Shown: positions 1 through 10,940 of the stretch, one piece after another
Numbering within the stretch: the stretch's first letter is position 1
Layout of the letters: every line of letters starts with the position of its first letter
DNA from: Ypsolopha sequella
Lineage: Eukaryota > Arthropoda > Insecta > Lepidoptera > Ypsolophidae
DNA length: 64,000 nucleotides
Assembly: GCA_934047225.1 (NCBI GenBank)
Contig: OW203987.1
Location: forward strand, 2,073,501-2,137,500
Direction of reading: 5' to 3'
Program-made: the position numbers and the translations under genes
The notes under the pieces: generated by a model
Database searches by the model: none
What the model was told of the DNA's origin: nothing
The model's input: the letters and a program-made list of their open reading frames with translations, nothing else

Positions 1-304
1 TTATTTCAACAAACCTGTTGGTTGACGCCGCAATTACCATGGGCGTGCGATGTGTGCGACATAACTTTTGGGTTGGCATCAATCCCTGCGCCTCTGCAAA
101 TGCCACGCACTAGTCACGGGTTCCAAGTTCGCGTATAATTTTGGCCAAATTCCACATTGCAATAATTTCAGCCACATTTAAATGTCGATCGACATACGGC
201 CCTTCTTCTATCAAATCATCATCATGGGTGTCGCTTGTCGATGCCCCGGGTTGCGACGGCCCGGGTTGTGGTTCCGGGTCCGGTATTCCAGACTTCGAAG
301 CCAT
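1..304 (-). pseudogene. IS1595/Merlin-like transposase, N-terminal part, cut by window edge
   Basis: Read on the minus strand from an ATG at 304-302, the frame has an acidic, Pro-rich leader and then a segment (LGTRD, stop, CVAFAEAQGLMP, then C-x2-H and TPMVIAAS) that resembles the zinc-ribbon start of ISXO2/IS1595-like transposases, the family behind eukaryotic Merlin elements. A TAG at 112-110 interrupts the frame, and the same frame then stays open to base 1. The catalytic part would lie outside the window. The family call is recognition from memory of the conserved pattern; the stop and frame are seen directly. Frame continues upstream of 304 as open but unrecognised sequence. Confidence 0.6.
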
Positions 305-344
305 ATCAAAAGCGTTCAGAGTCCAAGTTCGTAGCCAAAGTAAA

Positions 345-434
345 TCGTAATGCAATCCAATCAGTCCGTTGGGAATGCCAAAGTCGAAGTCGTAATGCAA
401 TCCAATCAGTCCGGTGGGAGCGCCAAGGTCGATA
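345..434. repeat. 45-bp tandem duplication
   Basis: Two imperfect 45-bp copies (345-389 and 390-434), each beginning tcgtaatgcaatccaatcag. They lie upstream of the presumed start of the minus-strand transposase. Confidence 0.85.
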
Positions 435-534
435 GAAACGGTTGAAAGCACACAAAACAGAGCACAGAACATTCGCGTACACTCGAAAGCAACGGAATGA
501 ACCATCTCGAAATGGCGCCACATGACGTTTCTCA

Positions 535-1279
535 AATGTAATTTTTGACAGAAAACGTTTCATTTTACGTTGTTTTGATTACTTTTTGCGTGTCGTTGTA
601 CTTTTTCCTCACTACTTTCGTTTCGTTTCACTCAAAATGAAAAATTGCGTTTTGTTTCACTAAAAAATAATAAAAATGAAATAATAAAATAAAATACGTA
701 GGTACCTCTCCGGCAACCAAAATTGATATCAGGAGGTTCAGTAAAACCCCCTGAACTCCCCCATAGCGTCAGTTTTCCCAAAACGAGGATACTAGATATA
801 AGATCCAACCCGAAACAATAGTAGCTGTAGTGAACAAGTGAAGTGAAGTAGTGAAGTAAATTTACAATCAAAGGCCTTATATTTATATCACAAACTACTC
901 TGTTATATAGTGCACGTAGGCGCGATGTCTACAGAGCGCGGAGAGGTGAAGCGAGAAGAATGACGCCTGAGGTAGGCCAGCCTGGACGCGAGTCAACATA
1001 GTGTGTTCTCGCTCTTTCTTGTTGCTCTGTCCCTTGGTCCGCTGGCCAGCTTCCTTTCGGGTTGTTCAGGCGCTTGCTTGTTGTCCGCAACAGCGGTAAA
1101 TATACAAAAAAACTTCTTGATAACTAAATTATACACGGCTACTTACGATAAAAAGTCAGAATCCTGTCTAAATATTTATTTATTTGCAAGTTTCATGTTT
1201 GCGAAATAATAAAAAGAGAATTAAAACTAAAAGCAGTACATATTTATTGCAGTTTTTATAACTTACAAAAATCAAATTT
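535..1279. other. gene-free stretch
   Basis: No coding frame or element end that I recognise. It contains A-rich tracts and a short gaagtgaagtagtgaag repeat near 840. Confidence 0.5.
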
Positions 1280-1745
1280 TTAATCATCATCATCGTTGTT
1301 TAGATCTTCTTCATCTGCTGGATTTAGGAGTAGTTGTAGTACATCGGGAGATAAACTTTTACACCTGCTTCGTTTGCGTTTGACTCGAAGACTGCTTACA
1401 AGTGGGTCTGAGGAAATTAGAAGACTGTGCATCACATCTGTCATTGTCTCTTTTCGGCTAAATTTTCGTGTATGATGCTCTCTTGTATTTTTATAGTCTT
1501 TATTCCGGGCTTCCTGAGCTTCCTCAGACATCATTCCAACTGGTAGTACAGCGGCTTTTATTAATTGCGCACCATGGATTAGTATTTTATGCACACTTTG
1601 CGGCATGTAATACCATACATATTTTTCAATATATAAATCTGCTGTGTCAGAGCAATATTTATCGAACTCGGCAATATTAATAGCATATCCACTTGCGATT
1701 GTTCTAAGTATAATTCCAAATCGGTTAATTAGCTCTTCGTCTACT
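1280..1745 (-). pseudogene. C-terminal fragment of an insect transposon-associated protein of unknown function
   Basis: About 155 codons ending in an Asp-rich tail. The segment with YMPQSVHKILIHG and SEEAQEARNKD is, as far as I recall, a block repeated in many insect-genome hypothetical proteins of transposon origin, normally the last third of a longer protein. No catalytic motif is visible. The upstream part of the frame (1746-1825) reads through hAT-like terminal sequence, so the true N-terminal part is missing and the start at 1825 is not biological. Function is not assigned. Confidence 0.4.
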
Positions 1746-1746
1746 C

Positions 1747-1830
1747 CAGCGGTCCGCAACCTTTTTGATATTGCGACCCCAAAATTAAAAAAAGAGTTAT
1801 GAGCGACCCCAGAAAAAAAAATCACTAAGT
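1747..1830 (+). mobile_element. hAT-like terminus fragment
   Basis: Begins cagcggtccgcaacctttt and continues with gcgacccc twice, the form of hAT inverted-repeat ends (compare caggggtcggcaacc of the hAT element at 32666). Only one end is seen. Confidence 0.45.
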
Positions 1831-1951
1831 TAACAAGTGCAAAGGTTGGTTCAGGTAACGAAGTTAGCTGTTTTTATTTCGTAAATTATTTATATTGAAG
1901 AGTTTATTTATTTTGGAAAATAATATTAGAGCAAACTAGAAAATATGCATA

Positions 1952-2195
1952 GGATTGCCCCCAGGTGGCAATCGGGAATAAAATTTGCACCAATTCCCAG
2001 TTGCCACCTGGCGGTGACTGGGAACCTATTGCCCTCCCATCCAAGTCGCTGTACATTGCGGCGTGGATCGCCAACCCCACCTCATAATATTATTAGGGAC
2101 AAACAAACAATATTTTGTTTATAGTAATTGCTTTAATCACTTTATTATTAATCATAAAAACCTGGTGTAAATTCGTATCACAGATAATCAAAGTA
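1952..2195 (+). repeat. MULE-1 left terminal inverted repeat
   Basis: Matches the reverse complement of 8902-9578 (with 9049-9480 removed) with a few differences. The outer ~100 bp hold inverted sub-motifs (ccaggtggcaat, gccacctggc). Confidence 0.85.
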
Positions 2196-2287
2196 TTTAC
2201 ATTAATTAAAATATCTTACAAAAGGTAACTAACAAAAAGTAAGTAACTAACTACCTAACAATACAATTAGTACATATCACAGGTAAT

Positions 2288-2623
2288 CAAAGTATCATCA
2301 CATCAATTAGTTATAACAATAATTACCTAAATTTTTAAAATCTTGTATCAAAACATAATATTGATGTAAATCTTAAAATCTTTTTTAGTGTCTTAACATT
2401 TCGAGAAAATGTCCCACTGTTATATCTCCTTGACAAACTGAAGTTGAATCAAAGTCAAAGTATCATCACATCAATTAGTTATAACAATAATTACCAAAAT
2501 TTTTAAAATCTTGTATCACAACATAATATTGATGTAAATCTTAAAATCTTTTTTAGTGTCTTAACATTTCGAGAAAATGTCCCACTGTTATATCTCCTTG
2601 TACAAACTCAAGTTGAATTTCTT
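2288..2623. repeat. 168-bp tandem duplication at the MULE-1 transposase 3' end
   Basis: Copy one 2288-2455, copy two 2456-2623, nearly identical, both beginning caaagtatcatcacatcaat. The duplicated segment includes the last transposase codons, so copy one is a decayed second 3' end. Confidence 0.85.
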
Positions 2624-2934
2624 GTATAAATTCATCTTGAAATATTTGTTTCGCTTTTCGTTCTTTCAAGGGATTTTTATGTCTTACTCTGCTATGACGA
2701 ACAGTGGCATGTGAAGAATCATTTCGCAACACATATAGTAAACACATGAGGCTAGGGTGAATCGTACCGATTTCGCGGTTTAATTTGTTATGCCAGCCTT
2801 CTAGACAATTTGTAGTTCGGTGTTGTTGCCCGTATACACACCAAACATCCATAAATCCTTCCTTTAGCCACTGTTTTTCCATATAAGTACGGAATTTCGT
2901 TATATTCTTATCGTCACAAGGTTCGCGTGTGATG
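2553..2934 (-). pseudogene. MULE-1 transposase, C-terminal part
   Basis: Holds the NCLEGWHNKLN block, which carries the catalytic Glu of Mutator-like (MULE) transposases, followed by a ~75-residue tail ending in LEMLRH and a stop at 2553-2555. The frame is open upstream to 2934, where the Tc1/mariner element begins after its TA target. Joined at that TA, codons run NGW-T-Y-I-T without a shift from the part at 7379-8191. It would have acted in the nucleus on MULE ends. Confidence 0.75.
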
Positions 2935-3075
2935 TATAAAGTGGTTCAGATAAAAAGTAACAACTTGTCACTGGATAATATATAATTTTTGTTTAGAAGA
3001 ATTTTGAAAAAATTATGTATACATGAAACGTTAATGTTATATTTTATTAAAATGCAAAACAGAAAATAATATAAA

Positions 3076-4059
3076 TTATCCATGCCAGAATTTTCTAACT
3101 TTAGCGTTAACCCTCTTCATTAGAACTTGAACGCGTGGTTTGTCGATCTTTTTGGCTGTTGGATGCTTGCAGCTACTGATTTTGTATTTTTAAGGTGTTT
3201 TTTTCATTTGAGCCCAGTAACGCTCTATCGGGCGAAGTTCTGGACAATTGGGTGGGTTCGCTCCTTTTGGTACGATTAGCACATTATTCTGTGCATAGAA
3301 GTCTTGAGCTTTTTTCCCATAATGGCATGTGGCTAAATCTGGCCAAAAGAATACGGACGTATTATGCTTTCTTATTAGTGGCAACAATCGCTTTTCGAGA
3401 CATTCCTGCACATAAATTTCTCCGTTTATAGTGCCCTTCGTAACAAACTCCTCACTTTTAAAGCCACACATGCACAAAGCTTGCCAAACCATGAATTTTT
3501 GAGGATATTTGCTGGCCAATCTGTGTTTATATTTTGGTTTCACATCATCTTTCCCACTGGCAACATAAAACTCTTGCCCAGGAATTTGGGAATTTTCAGC
3601 AACAACGTAAGTTTCATCGTCCATTATGCAGCAGTGAAATTTTGTAAAGAAGTTCGTGTACAGCTTTCGAGCACGTGATCTTGCCGTTTTTTGTTTTTCT
3701 GGAGTTCTGTCGGGTACTTTTTGAACTTTGTACGTTTTAAGCCCAGCTCGTACTTTAACCCGATGAACGATAGACTTGGTGGTACTCAATTTATCAGCCA
3801 ACATTCGTTCAGAAATGTTTGGATTAGTCTTGTAAGCAGCTTTGATTCTGGTTGCCAGATTTTTATCCTGAAATCCCGTTCTTCGACCCGAGCCTGGTTT
3901 TCTTTCGACAGTAAACCTTTCTCTGTGGCTTCGTAGAACCTTTCCAACTGTAGATCTTGGTACATTTAAATGTATTGCGATCTTAACTTGACTCCACAGA
4001 GGATTTTCAAGGTGAGTGTTCACAATTAGCTGACGACGAGCAACTTGAGTCGTCGACAT
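3076..4059 (-). pseudogene. Tc1/mariner DD37E transposase
   Basis: Cut-and-paste transposase. The N-terminal ~110 residues form the paired helix-turn-helix DNA-binding region, with a GRR AT-hook-like link. Catalytic residues are D in IMDDETY, D in FWPDLATCHY, and E in LRPIERYW. I count 37 residues between the second D and the E, hence DD37E. A TAA at 3192-3190 stops the frame after 289 residues, but the same frame continues for 37 further Lys/Arg-rich codons to a stop at 3078-3076, giving about 327 residues, the usual family length. So a single nonsense change appears to have clipped the tail. The start is the first ATG of the frame. Confidence 0.85.
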
Positions 4060-4738
4060 GGTGCTTCCTTGTACAATATAGTCACAGTCTGTTAAAAGAA
4101 AATACTTCCAGAAGTATCACTTGACACCTGGGGGTCTACTCTGATCGTGTTCAATCGTACAATATTCGGTCGAGTATCGTAATATCAACGCGAGTGGTAC
4201 TCTGATAATCAATTTACGAACGACAAACGTATTTGACAGGAGTTGGATCGAAACGCTTACTCCGAAGTTTCCGAACATCGACCGATAATTCTATTTTGAC
4301 AGAAGTTTGATCGTGATTTTTACGTCAGCTCAAGAGGTGCCGTTTTAATATCGAAAGTTTAAAATTTACTTAATATTATTAGGTTTGTGACTGTTTTAAA
4401 TATAGTAATTGATGGCAATATATATTATACTATATTTACTTGTGTTTAAAGCTGAAATTACAAAATTAAACTTTAGTTTTTGTATATCATTTTTGTCTGA
4501 GATAATTTATATAAATTATCACGACACGAATCCCCGTGGGGGTGTCAGAGGTGTTTCAAAGTTTAAGCATTTGTTACAGTCCAGACTTGGTACACCCGCT
4601 TTTCACTAACGATTATTATATAGGTACGTCCCAAACGTGATAGGTGGTGTACCCTATCGCCGTAATATGGGCACAAAATTAAATAGATCTACAGCTTAAC
4701 GTGCCTTCGTAAACACGCATACCGAATACAAATTAATG

Positions 4739-4815
4739 TGCACCGCGGGGATTAAACCCACGACCTCGGGTTTAGCAGGCGATCACTCTACCACTCAGCC
4801 ACAGAGGCGGTCAAC
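4739..4815 (-). mobile_element. tRNA-derived SINE head
   Basis: On the minus strand there is a box A (tggctgagtgg) and a T-arm/box B (gtggg, tttaatc, cccgc) at tRNA spacing, with a GCT-like anticodon position. The acceptor stem does not pair, so it is not a working tRNA. The body may continue to about 4510 (see the similar block at 6115-6160). Confidence 0.55.
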
Positions 4816-7010
4816 AAAGTTGCAAATCTTTATATTTTCTATGAGTATACAGCAAATTATTAAATAAAACATTGGAATTAGTTGTGTCAATTATTTCCTT
4901 TAATAAAAGTCAATAGATGCGTAAAACTGTATTTATTAAATATAATCTAAAATAAGTATGCAATATGAGGGACTTTCCGGATTTGCCCTGATGGCCTGAC
5001 TAAAAAATAGTCCCTCCATAACATCTTTCAGGGTGACTACTCCCTTGTGAATCTCTCGCAGCTCAGCTCGGAGACACTTTTCTTTCCGTTTGAACAGCTG
5101 ACTGCTGATACAGCTCAAGGAGGCGGTTGCGTGCACTGACGTGCGAGCAAGGAGAGTGCGGATGCCACCGTCTGCCTCTGCCCCTGCCCCGTCTATCTGT
5201 TGAACATAAAACAGCAATATTACTTCCCCTGACACACCTTGGACCTTTATTTTCCGACTTGTTTGGTTACACTGATCACTGCTCTAAGAAACCTGTTAGG
5301 TAATAAGAGTGACAACCAATTTAAAATGAATCAGTAACCCTAAAACTACATTATAAATCGGCGTTTTGGGTATTTGTTGTTTAATTCAGCATATGGTACA
5401 TAATATACAGAAATTCCAAATTCCTAAATGCTTTGAGATAAACCAGTAATGAAAGTGACAATTGATAGCCCCCCATTTCTTTATTTTTAAAGATAAAAAA
5501 TATTAATATATTTATACACACTACTCATTGAGCTCTAAACAATGACACTTTACATGACAGGGTAAGAAAAAAAAAATTGTTTCAGCTCCTTCATGTATAT
5601 GAAAAATATCCCTATAATATGAAAAATAATTTAAATGGAGTTTTTAAATAGGTATTATATAGTTATATATATTATATAGTATATAGTTTTAGGTCAACAT
5701 TCTACATCAAATATTAAACTCTCAGGTCTGTAACTCATTCTGTCTATGAGCTAGATACCTGTGAAATATAGATGAAAAGACAGACGGCCTGTTTTAAATG
5801 GATGAATAAATTATTTTAAAATAAATATTCTTAAAAATAATAAGTACTATTATGGCCCGGTGATTGGTTAACCACTTCATCTCTCCTTGACGGAGTGCAG
5901 GCGTAGGCTATGAGAGTTAGGGAGTAGTGACTTTGTGTGACCTAGGTGTACAGCCGCAGTCTCCAGTGATGTTGAGGCTCTTTTCATGTGCAGATTACTC
6001 CTGCTAATCCTTGTCTTTATCAGATGAACATAAAGAAAATAAGCAATACTTTATTAGTTGGAATGGGAATAATTGTTGATGAAAAGTGGTGCGTTTGAAT
6101 ATCTTGACTTGACACACGGTTCACCTCTGACACCCCCTCAGGGAGACATGTCGCGATGATAGATTTATTGTATTACAATTATCTATTCTACATTACAAGT
6201 TAATGTCAAGAACACAAGGGCCTGTCGCATTACTTCTAATCTCTCCGTGGTGGCATAGATAAATTATAGATGATGGTATGTCTTTAGTTGAAGGTGACGC
6301 TCCGCCTGTCCCAGTAGCATGTCAGCTGCCTTCTACTGGGACGGGTAGAGTCACACTTGAATATATTTTTTTATAGTGTTTTTTCTATGCTTCCAAACCT
6401 AGCATAAGCGATTAATGTTATATTGTTAATGTTTTAGAAAGCACACAGAACAGTCTTCCCTGTTGTTATTATTTTAATAAGAACATTGGTAGAAAACTGT
6501 ATTACCATCGTTGCTGCCATTGTTGTTGTGAACTGCCATTGTCTGCCATGGCATTTTGACTGTATGTTATTTCTTTGTTCCAGAAATGTGAATAGTATTT
6601 CGATTTGTTCAGCAGTCATTCTGAAACAAAATAGGTTGGTTAGGTAGATCTAATATGATTGAAAGTGGAGAGAGAAGTTACACATTCTTCTGTTCCTGTT
6701 CAGCAATGGGTCCATCGTAAGAGGATGCAGGGTGGATGGTTCGTTTATCCAGGGACCCATCAAAGGAATTTCAAGTAATTTCAACAGTTAAGATGAATTT
6801 AAACGTACTTACATGTTACAATTTTCTATGTATTGTCGCAGTATTAACTTATTATTGTAATAATCACCGCTCGCATCTAATAAATCTCTCAAAACTGCTA
6901 AACTGTAAGTAAACAATAAATAAAAAAGATGGTCGATGAACAGACATTTGTTTCACTTGAAAGTTGGCTACGTTCCCAAATAAAACGTAAAATACCTATT
7001 CAAAAAATAT
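4816..7010. other. unassigned nested sequence
   Basis: No convincing coding frame. Noted: a block at 6118-6165 resembling the reverse complement of 4510-4560 (cacctctgacacccc), which may be SINE body, and the hairpin at 6294-6356. Confidence 0.4.
6294..6356. repeat. imperfect hairpin
   Basis: Arms 6294-6317 and 6333-6356 pair around tcccagtag/ctactggga with a 15-nt loop. Confidence 0.6.
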
Positions 7011-7378
7011 TATGAGAGCGGAGATAGCTTACTGTCGTGTACGCAGTGTGAAAAAGACAGCATGATATTTTAACAAAATACCGGTTTTTTTTTCAGAGTA
7101 CGGAACAAACCTAAAACCATAGACAGTTTGCTAATCACGATTTCGTTCAATCATTCGGTCACGATCGAACATTGGACGATACGACATTTGAAAGTCGAAA
7201 ACGATATAGCTTCGTGGTAACCAAAGCAAAATAGATTCGGTCGGATGTCGGTCGTATATCGAAATATCGTGATCGTTTTCGGAGTTCGCCTCCTGACATA
7301 CAGACAATAATTTGTTTTCTTTATTATGCATAGATATCAAAACTTTATGTTGCCACTTTTTTTCTGAACCACTTCTTA

Positions 7379-8191
7379 TGTCCAGCCATTCAAAATTTCA
7401 GTTGCGGGCAATAATTAGAGTACCGCGCTAAGTGCCACTTCTCGTATTTTAATTGGATTATTGGATTTTATGATACCCAGTTCCTTGCCTTTTGCCCAAA
7501 TCGCTTTATTGTAATGGTAATAGCAACCGCTTACTATTGCAGTTGGAAAAACTGATCGAATGGCGTTCATCGCTGCCTTTTCAAAATCTGTTTTATATGT
7601 TCTCGGATTCCATTCGGGTATTTGGGATTTTATTTATGAAAATAATATGAAGTATGATTGCTCTGTTCTATTACTCATAAGAGCACATACGAGGGGCACT
7701 ATGTTGGTACTGTTCACTGTGCTTCCTAAAACCCCGTGGATTGAATAAAGCTGTACAAAAGGTCTTGGACAAGACTTAAAGGTGCCATCGCTATAATAGT
7801 CAACAACTTCAGTCAACGTTAATTTTGCTTTATCAGAACAAAAAACTATGATTCTTACTTCATTTTCAGAATAATCTGTCAAAACGAAATCTTGATAATC
7901 CAATGGGATTTCTACTTGATTAGCCTCTTTACATTGTAGGTTGTTTACACCAGCAACTTTATTGCGAAATCTGTACAAAGATGATTTCACACTGGAAAAT
8001 TTTGGTAAATCATTTACAGTTTCTTTTTCTGATTTTTCGTACGAAGCTATCATTGAATTAAACGTTTGAGGAACAGCAGGAAACTTTTTGTTTATCAACG
8101 CTAGTTTGAGTTTATAAAGGCGCTCATCGTTTTCATTTTTCTTAAAATCGGGTGCACAGCTATGATTGTCTTCGCGTACAACATTGTTATC
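7379..8191 (-). pseudogene. MULE-1 transposase, exon 2 (central part)
   Basis: Opens after a splice acceptor (ttttattag ending at 8192) and carries the conserved Mutator-like DDE order: D in YYSDGTFKSCPRPF, D in YKTDFEKAAMNA, then GCYYHYNKAIW, the C-x2-H block of this family. A TAA at 7636-7634 interrupts an otherwise continuous frame that runs to the Tc1/mariner target TA at 7378-7377. Together with 2553-2934 it supplies all catalytic residues. Dead because of the stop and the insertion. Confidence 0.75.
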
Positions 8192-8532
8192 CTAATAAAA
8201 AAAAGGTGTTACTAAAAATTCCTATGAAATTATTGAATTAATTGTTGCTAATGGGTGTTACAATATTTTGTCAATATTTTTTTATATTATATGAATAATT
8301 AATATCTCTGGACATTTTCTCATTCTAAGTGCATTCTGCGTGAACCCGGACAAATACACAAGACGGTTAAGAAATGGATGGAGGTAGATAGATAATTTTA
8401 AAACTCCAACTCTGTCTACCCGCGTTGTTTAAAAAGTGCCGAAACGTTGGTTTATTAACTTTGTAAAATATTGATAATAAGAATACACGATCTTAATTGG
8501 GTTAAAAATAGTTATAGGTGTTAGTTACTTAC
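8192..8532 (-). other. MULE-1 transposase intron
   Basis: GTAAGT at 8532-8527 and a T-rich tract with TTAG at 8195-8192. It separates the FLYWCH exon from the catalytic exon, as is known for FLYWCH-MULE genes. Confidence 0.6.
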
Positions 8533-8718
8533 TTTTATCTTGATAAGCCCTTTGCACTTTTTTTTCCTTTGGCTGCACTCCCACGTTTCTAAGTTACTTT
8601 TGTTTTTCCTTTTTAAATTATACTGATGTCCTGCACGAAGAATAACTGTCCCATGTCTTCTTTTTATACATACAACGCTACTTTGACCGGAACTGCAAGA
8701 TGCACTTTGCCCCGACAT
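8533..8718 (-). pseudogene. MULE-1 transposase exon 1, FLYWCH zinc finger
   Basis: Starts at an ATG (MSGQSASC) and contains the FLYWCH pattern: hydrophobic strand, GHQYNLKRKNKS, W-x-C, then K-x-C and a GLIKIK end. FLYWCH fingers are the usual DNA-binding head of animal Mutator-like transposases, and the same order is seen in MULE-2 at 50.1 kb. The exon ends at a GTAAGT donor. An ATG 36 bases further upstream (8754) is also in frame; the internal one is preferred because it matches the start style of related proteins. Confidence 0.65.
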
Positions 8719-8901
8719 GATAAGAGATAGCACTAATTTGCGTTTCAATGTCATGGATGCAAAAGTGGGTAAACGGATTGTGATTTGTGTTCTCCTTATT
8801 TGTTGAGCAGTGTTACCAGATTCAAATTATACACTACCGTGTGTTAAAAATACGATGTTAAAGCGTACAGTTTTTTTAAATTGGGTTATTAAAAAAAAAC
8901 A

Positions 8902-9578
8902 TACTTGATTATCTGTGATACGAATTTACACCAGGTCTATATGATTAATAATAACAAGTGATTAAAGCAATTACTATAAACAAAATATTGTTTGTTTGTC
9001 CCTAATAATATTATGAGGTGGGGGTTGGCGATCCACGCCGCAATGTACTGTAACATATAGCTAGGCAATATGTTAGGTTTTATAGGTAGGTTAAAGGACT
9101 ATTTGTTCGTGTTTAGTTGGCAATCGATAACCTTTATGGATCGACATACGTCGCATTGACTGAATTATTTCGTGTTTTCCAAAAATAAATACAGATCGAG
9201 TATAAAAGATCTTTCAGACAAAACACGAGCGAGATTCCTTAGAGAGTCCGATTAGTGCGAACGTGGTTCTCCATCTATAAATATTCCTTCTAGAGTTTTT
9301 GAAGAAATACAAGCGAGTGCTCTACCAGATTTAGAGCTCCCCTCCCTTAATGTATACTTGATAATTAGGGTGCATCAAATGAAAAGAAATTATAAAAGAA
9401 GATAAACTAATAATAAAGTGATATAATTCAGTAAAATCCCTACGAGATCCCGAGTAGGCTGTGTGTGCGTATCACAGTACAGCAACTTGGATGGGGGGCA
9501 ATAGGTTCCCAGTCACCGCCAGGTGGTAACTGGGAATTGGTGCAAATTTAATTCCCGATTGCCACCTGGGGGCAATCC
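8902..9578 (-). repeat. MULE-1 right terminal inverted repeat, split by a solo LTR
   Basis: Reverse complement of 1952-2195, interrupted at 9049. The two pieces join exactly at gtac. Confidence 0.85.
9049..9476 (+). mobile_element. solo LTR (428 bp)
   Basis: Begins TGTAACATATAG and ends TATCACA (TG...CA), flanked by the 4-bp duplication gtac (9045-9048, 9477-9480). Removing it restores the MULE inverted repeat. It contains a TATA-like tataaaaga near 9200 and aataaa-type signals near 9410. The left/right difference of the MULE repeats proves it is an insertion. Confidence 0.9.
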
Positions 9579-9679
9579 TACGGGGGCGACTGGGAATATT
9601 TATGATGTCATTAAATGAGACAAGCAATTATTTTAATATTTTATTTAATAAAAAAGGTACATATACGTAACCTTACAAA

Positions 9680-10252
9680 CTAATGTGAACCTTGTGCTTG
9701 CACACTTGCAGTCAGTATATTAATTCTTGGTGATATATTATCAGAAACAGACACCCTCAAATCAGGTTCTACGTTAAGTCTGGAGCGATATTTTGTTTTT
9801 ATAGCAGTTAATGTGGAGAAAGCTGTCTCGCAAAGGTATGTAGATGCGAATGGCAGCAATTTCAGCAGAGATGTTTTGAATAACAGTGGATATTCCTTTT
9901 CCGTCATTATCCAGAACTTGGATAGATCCGTGGTTTTGAAAATAGATCGAAGGCTTTCATCGGACATTAAATCGATCAGCTGCTCCTTTTCTTTTAAGTT
10001 CATCTTCACAGTGTTAAGATCACAAGTGAAAGGATTAATTATCCATTGGTCGCCGTGTGACGTATCTGGCAATCTTATTTCCAAGTCTTGCTTAAGGTTT
10101 GTAAGATGCATTATGATTTTGGTTTTAATTTCTTCTTCGAGCTTTATATTGTTTTCTTCAGAAAATTTCTCCAAACATGCAACTATCTCGTAGTTTTCAG
10201 CACTGATTTCGTCTATCCACAAACTTATTTTCCTACAAAAAGCTTTTATTTT
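9680..10252 (-). pseudogene. hAT-1 transposase, C-terminal part
   Basis: Ends with the hATC dimerisation block: FASTYLCETAFSTL, then KTKYRSRLN and LRVSVS. It belongs to the hAT transposases related to ZBED/SCAND3 proteins. The frame is broken at 10253 by the BEL/Pao element. After removing that element and one gttag it continues at 27561 in frame (STNVLILAN then KIKAFCRKISLW). The hAT inverted-repeat ends were not found. Confidence 0.75.
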
Positions 10253-10257
10253 GTTAG

Positions 10258-10940
10258 TGTTCAGAATAAAATGTATATTTCGGAACGCATCCATCAATGG
10301 TCTATATATTTTGTCTATGGACTTGGAGCTGTCAAAAAATACGAGGGACGTGGAAATTGGTATAGATCGCGGACGATTTAATATGTGTTATTAAGGGATA
10401 TTAACGGCAAATCGGTGCGGACATCGTACGAAACAGTATTCAGTCAATGGCTGACGTTATTTTGGCGTGAAGGCCACTTTTTGGTGAATTTCCTGTGTGT
10501 GTGTGACATAACCTGTGTCCACGCGGCTTCCGACAAGTGGACTTGTTAATTACTATTTCTGGGCTGGATGCATCCCGGGTTAGGAGGGTTGTGTTTAGAT
10601 TCATCGTGGAAGGTGATCTACGTGTCACGGCACCGGAACACTTTGGACTCCGCAGCGAAAGGACTTCATGCGAGGATCAGTGGATGACGTCATCATACAA
10701 CTGTCTGGTAGGACATTTTATATTAAATATTAGAATATAAGATACTTGTATACTATAAATCTGGGACAGCTTATGGGCCCCTGTTCCAGCTGCAAGTATC
10801 GCCCTTTAGCATACAATTAGTGGTGTCTGAGCGTGGTTATGGAATCCTCGCACCAGTGACGCAGATGCCCGTCACTAGTCAGTATTACCACTTTTTGTAA
10901 GCTACAATTTGTGGTAGCAACGAGCGTTTGTTATCAAACA
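10258..10940 (+). repeat. BEL/Pao 5' LTR
   Basis: TGTTCAGAATAAAATG ... TTATCAAACA. The short minus-strand frame inside it is repeated in the other LTR and is not a gene. Confidence 0.9.

Larger units (their letters stand above)
4100..7310. mobile_element. inferred inverted-repeat element nested in the Tc1/mariner element
   Basis: Segments at about 4255-4330 and 7160-7300 resemble each other in inverted orientation (actccgaa ... atcgaccga ... tctattttg). Both are rich in gatcgtg and cgatcg words unlike the rest. This suggests a nested element with diverged long inverted repeats. No transposase is recognised inside, and the ends are approximate. Confidence 0.3.
2937..7376 (-). mobile_element. 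Tc1/mariner element (DD37E type) with internal insertions
   Basis: TA duplications at 2935-2936 and 7377-7378. Inverted ends are taaagtggttcag (left) and agaagtggttcag (right, reverse complement), with similarity continuing about 30 bp. It encodes a transposase at 3190-4059. The total of 4.4 kb is about three times the usual size because unrelated sequence lies between about 4.1 and 7.3 kb. Confidence 0.8.
1952..9578 (-). mobile_element. MULE-1: Mutator-like element with nested insertions
   Basis: Bounded by matching inverted repeats at 1952-2195 and 8902-9578 (the latter minus a solo LTR), each starting ggattgcccccaggtgg and flanked by TA. Between them lie exons of a FLYWCH-type Mutator transposase on the minus strand. 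The transposase reading frame is cut at a TA by a Tc1/mariner element at 2937-7376. After removing that insertion and one TA the frame joins without a shift, so the host element was still coding there at the time. No 8-9 bp Mutator duplication is evident at the outer ends, so the exact outer boundary is uncertain. Confidence 0.75.

Noticed and set aside
4739..4815. functional tRNA-Ser gene
   Set aside because: Box A and the T-arm are good, but the acceptor stem does not pair; a SINE head fits better.
4936..5235. 99-codon minus-strand frame
   Set aside because: No motif, unusual composition, and surrounded by unassigned repeat sequence; consistent with chance.
10440..10740. short frames on both strands, repeated at 27055-27355
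   Set aside because: They lie wholly within the BEL LTRs and recur only because the LTR is duplicated.
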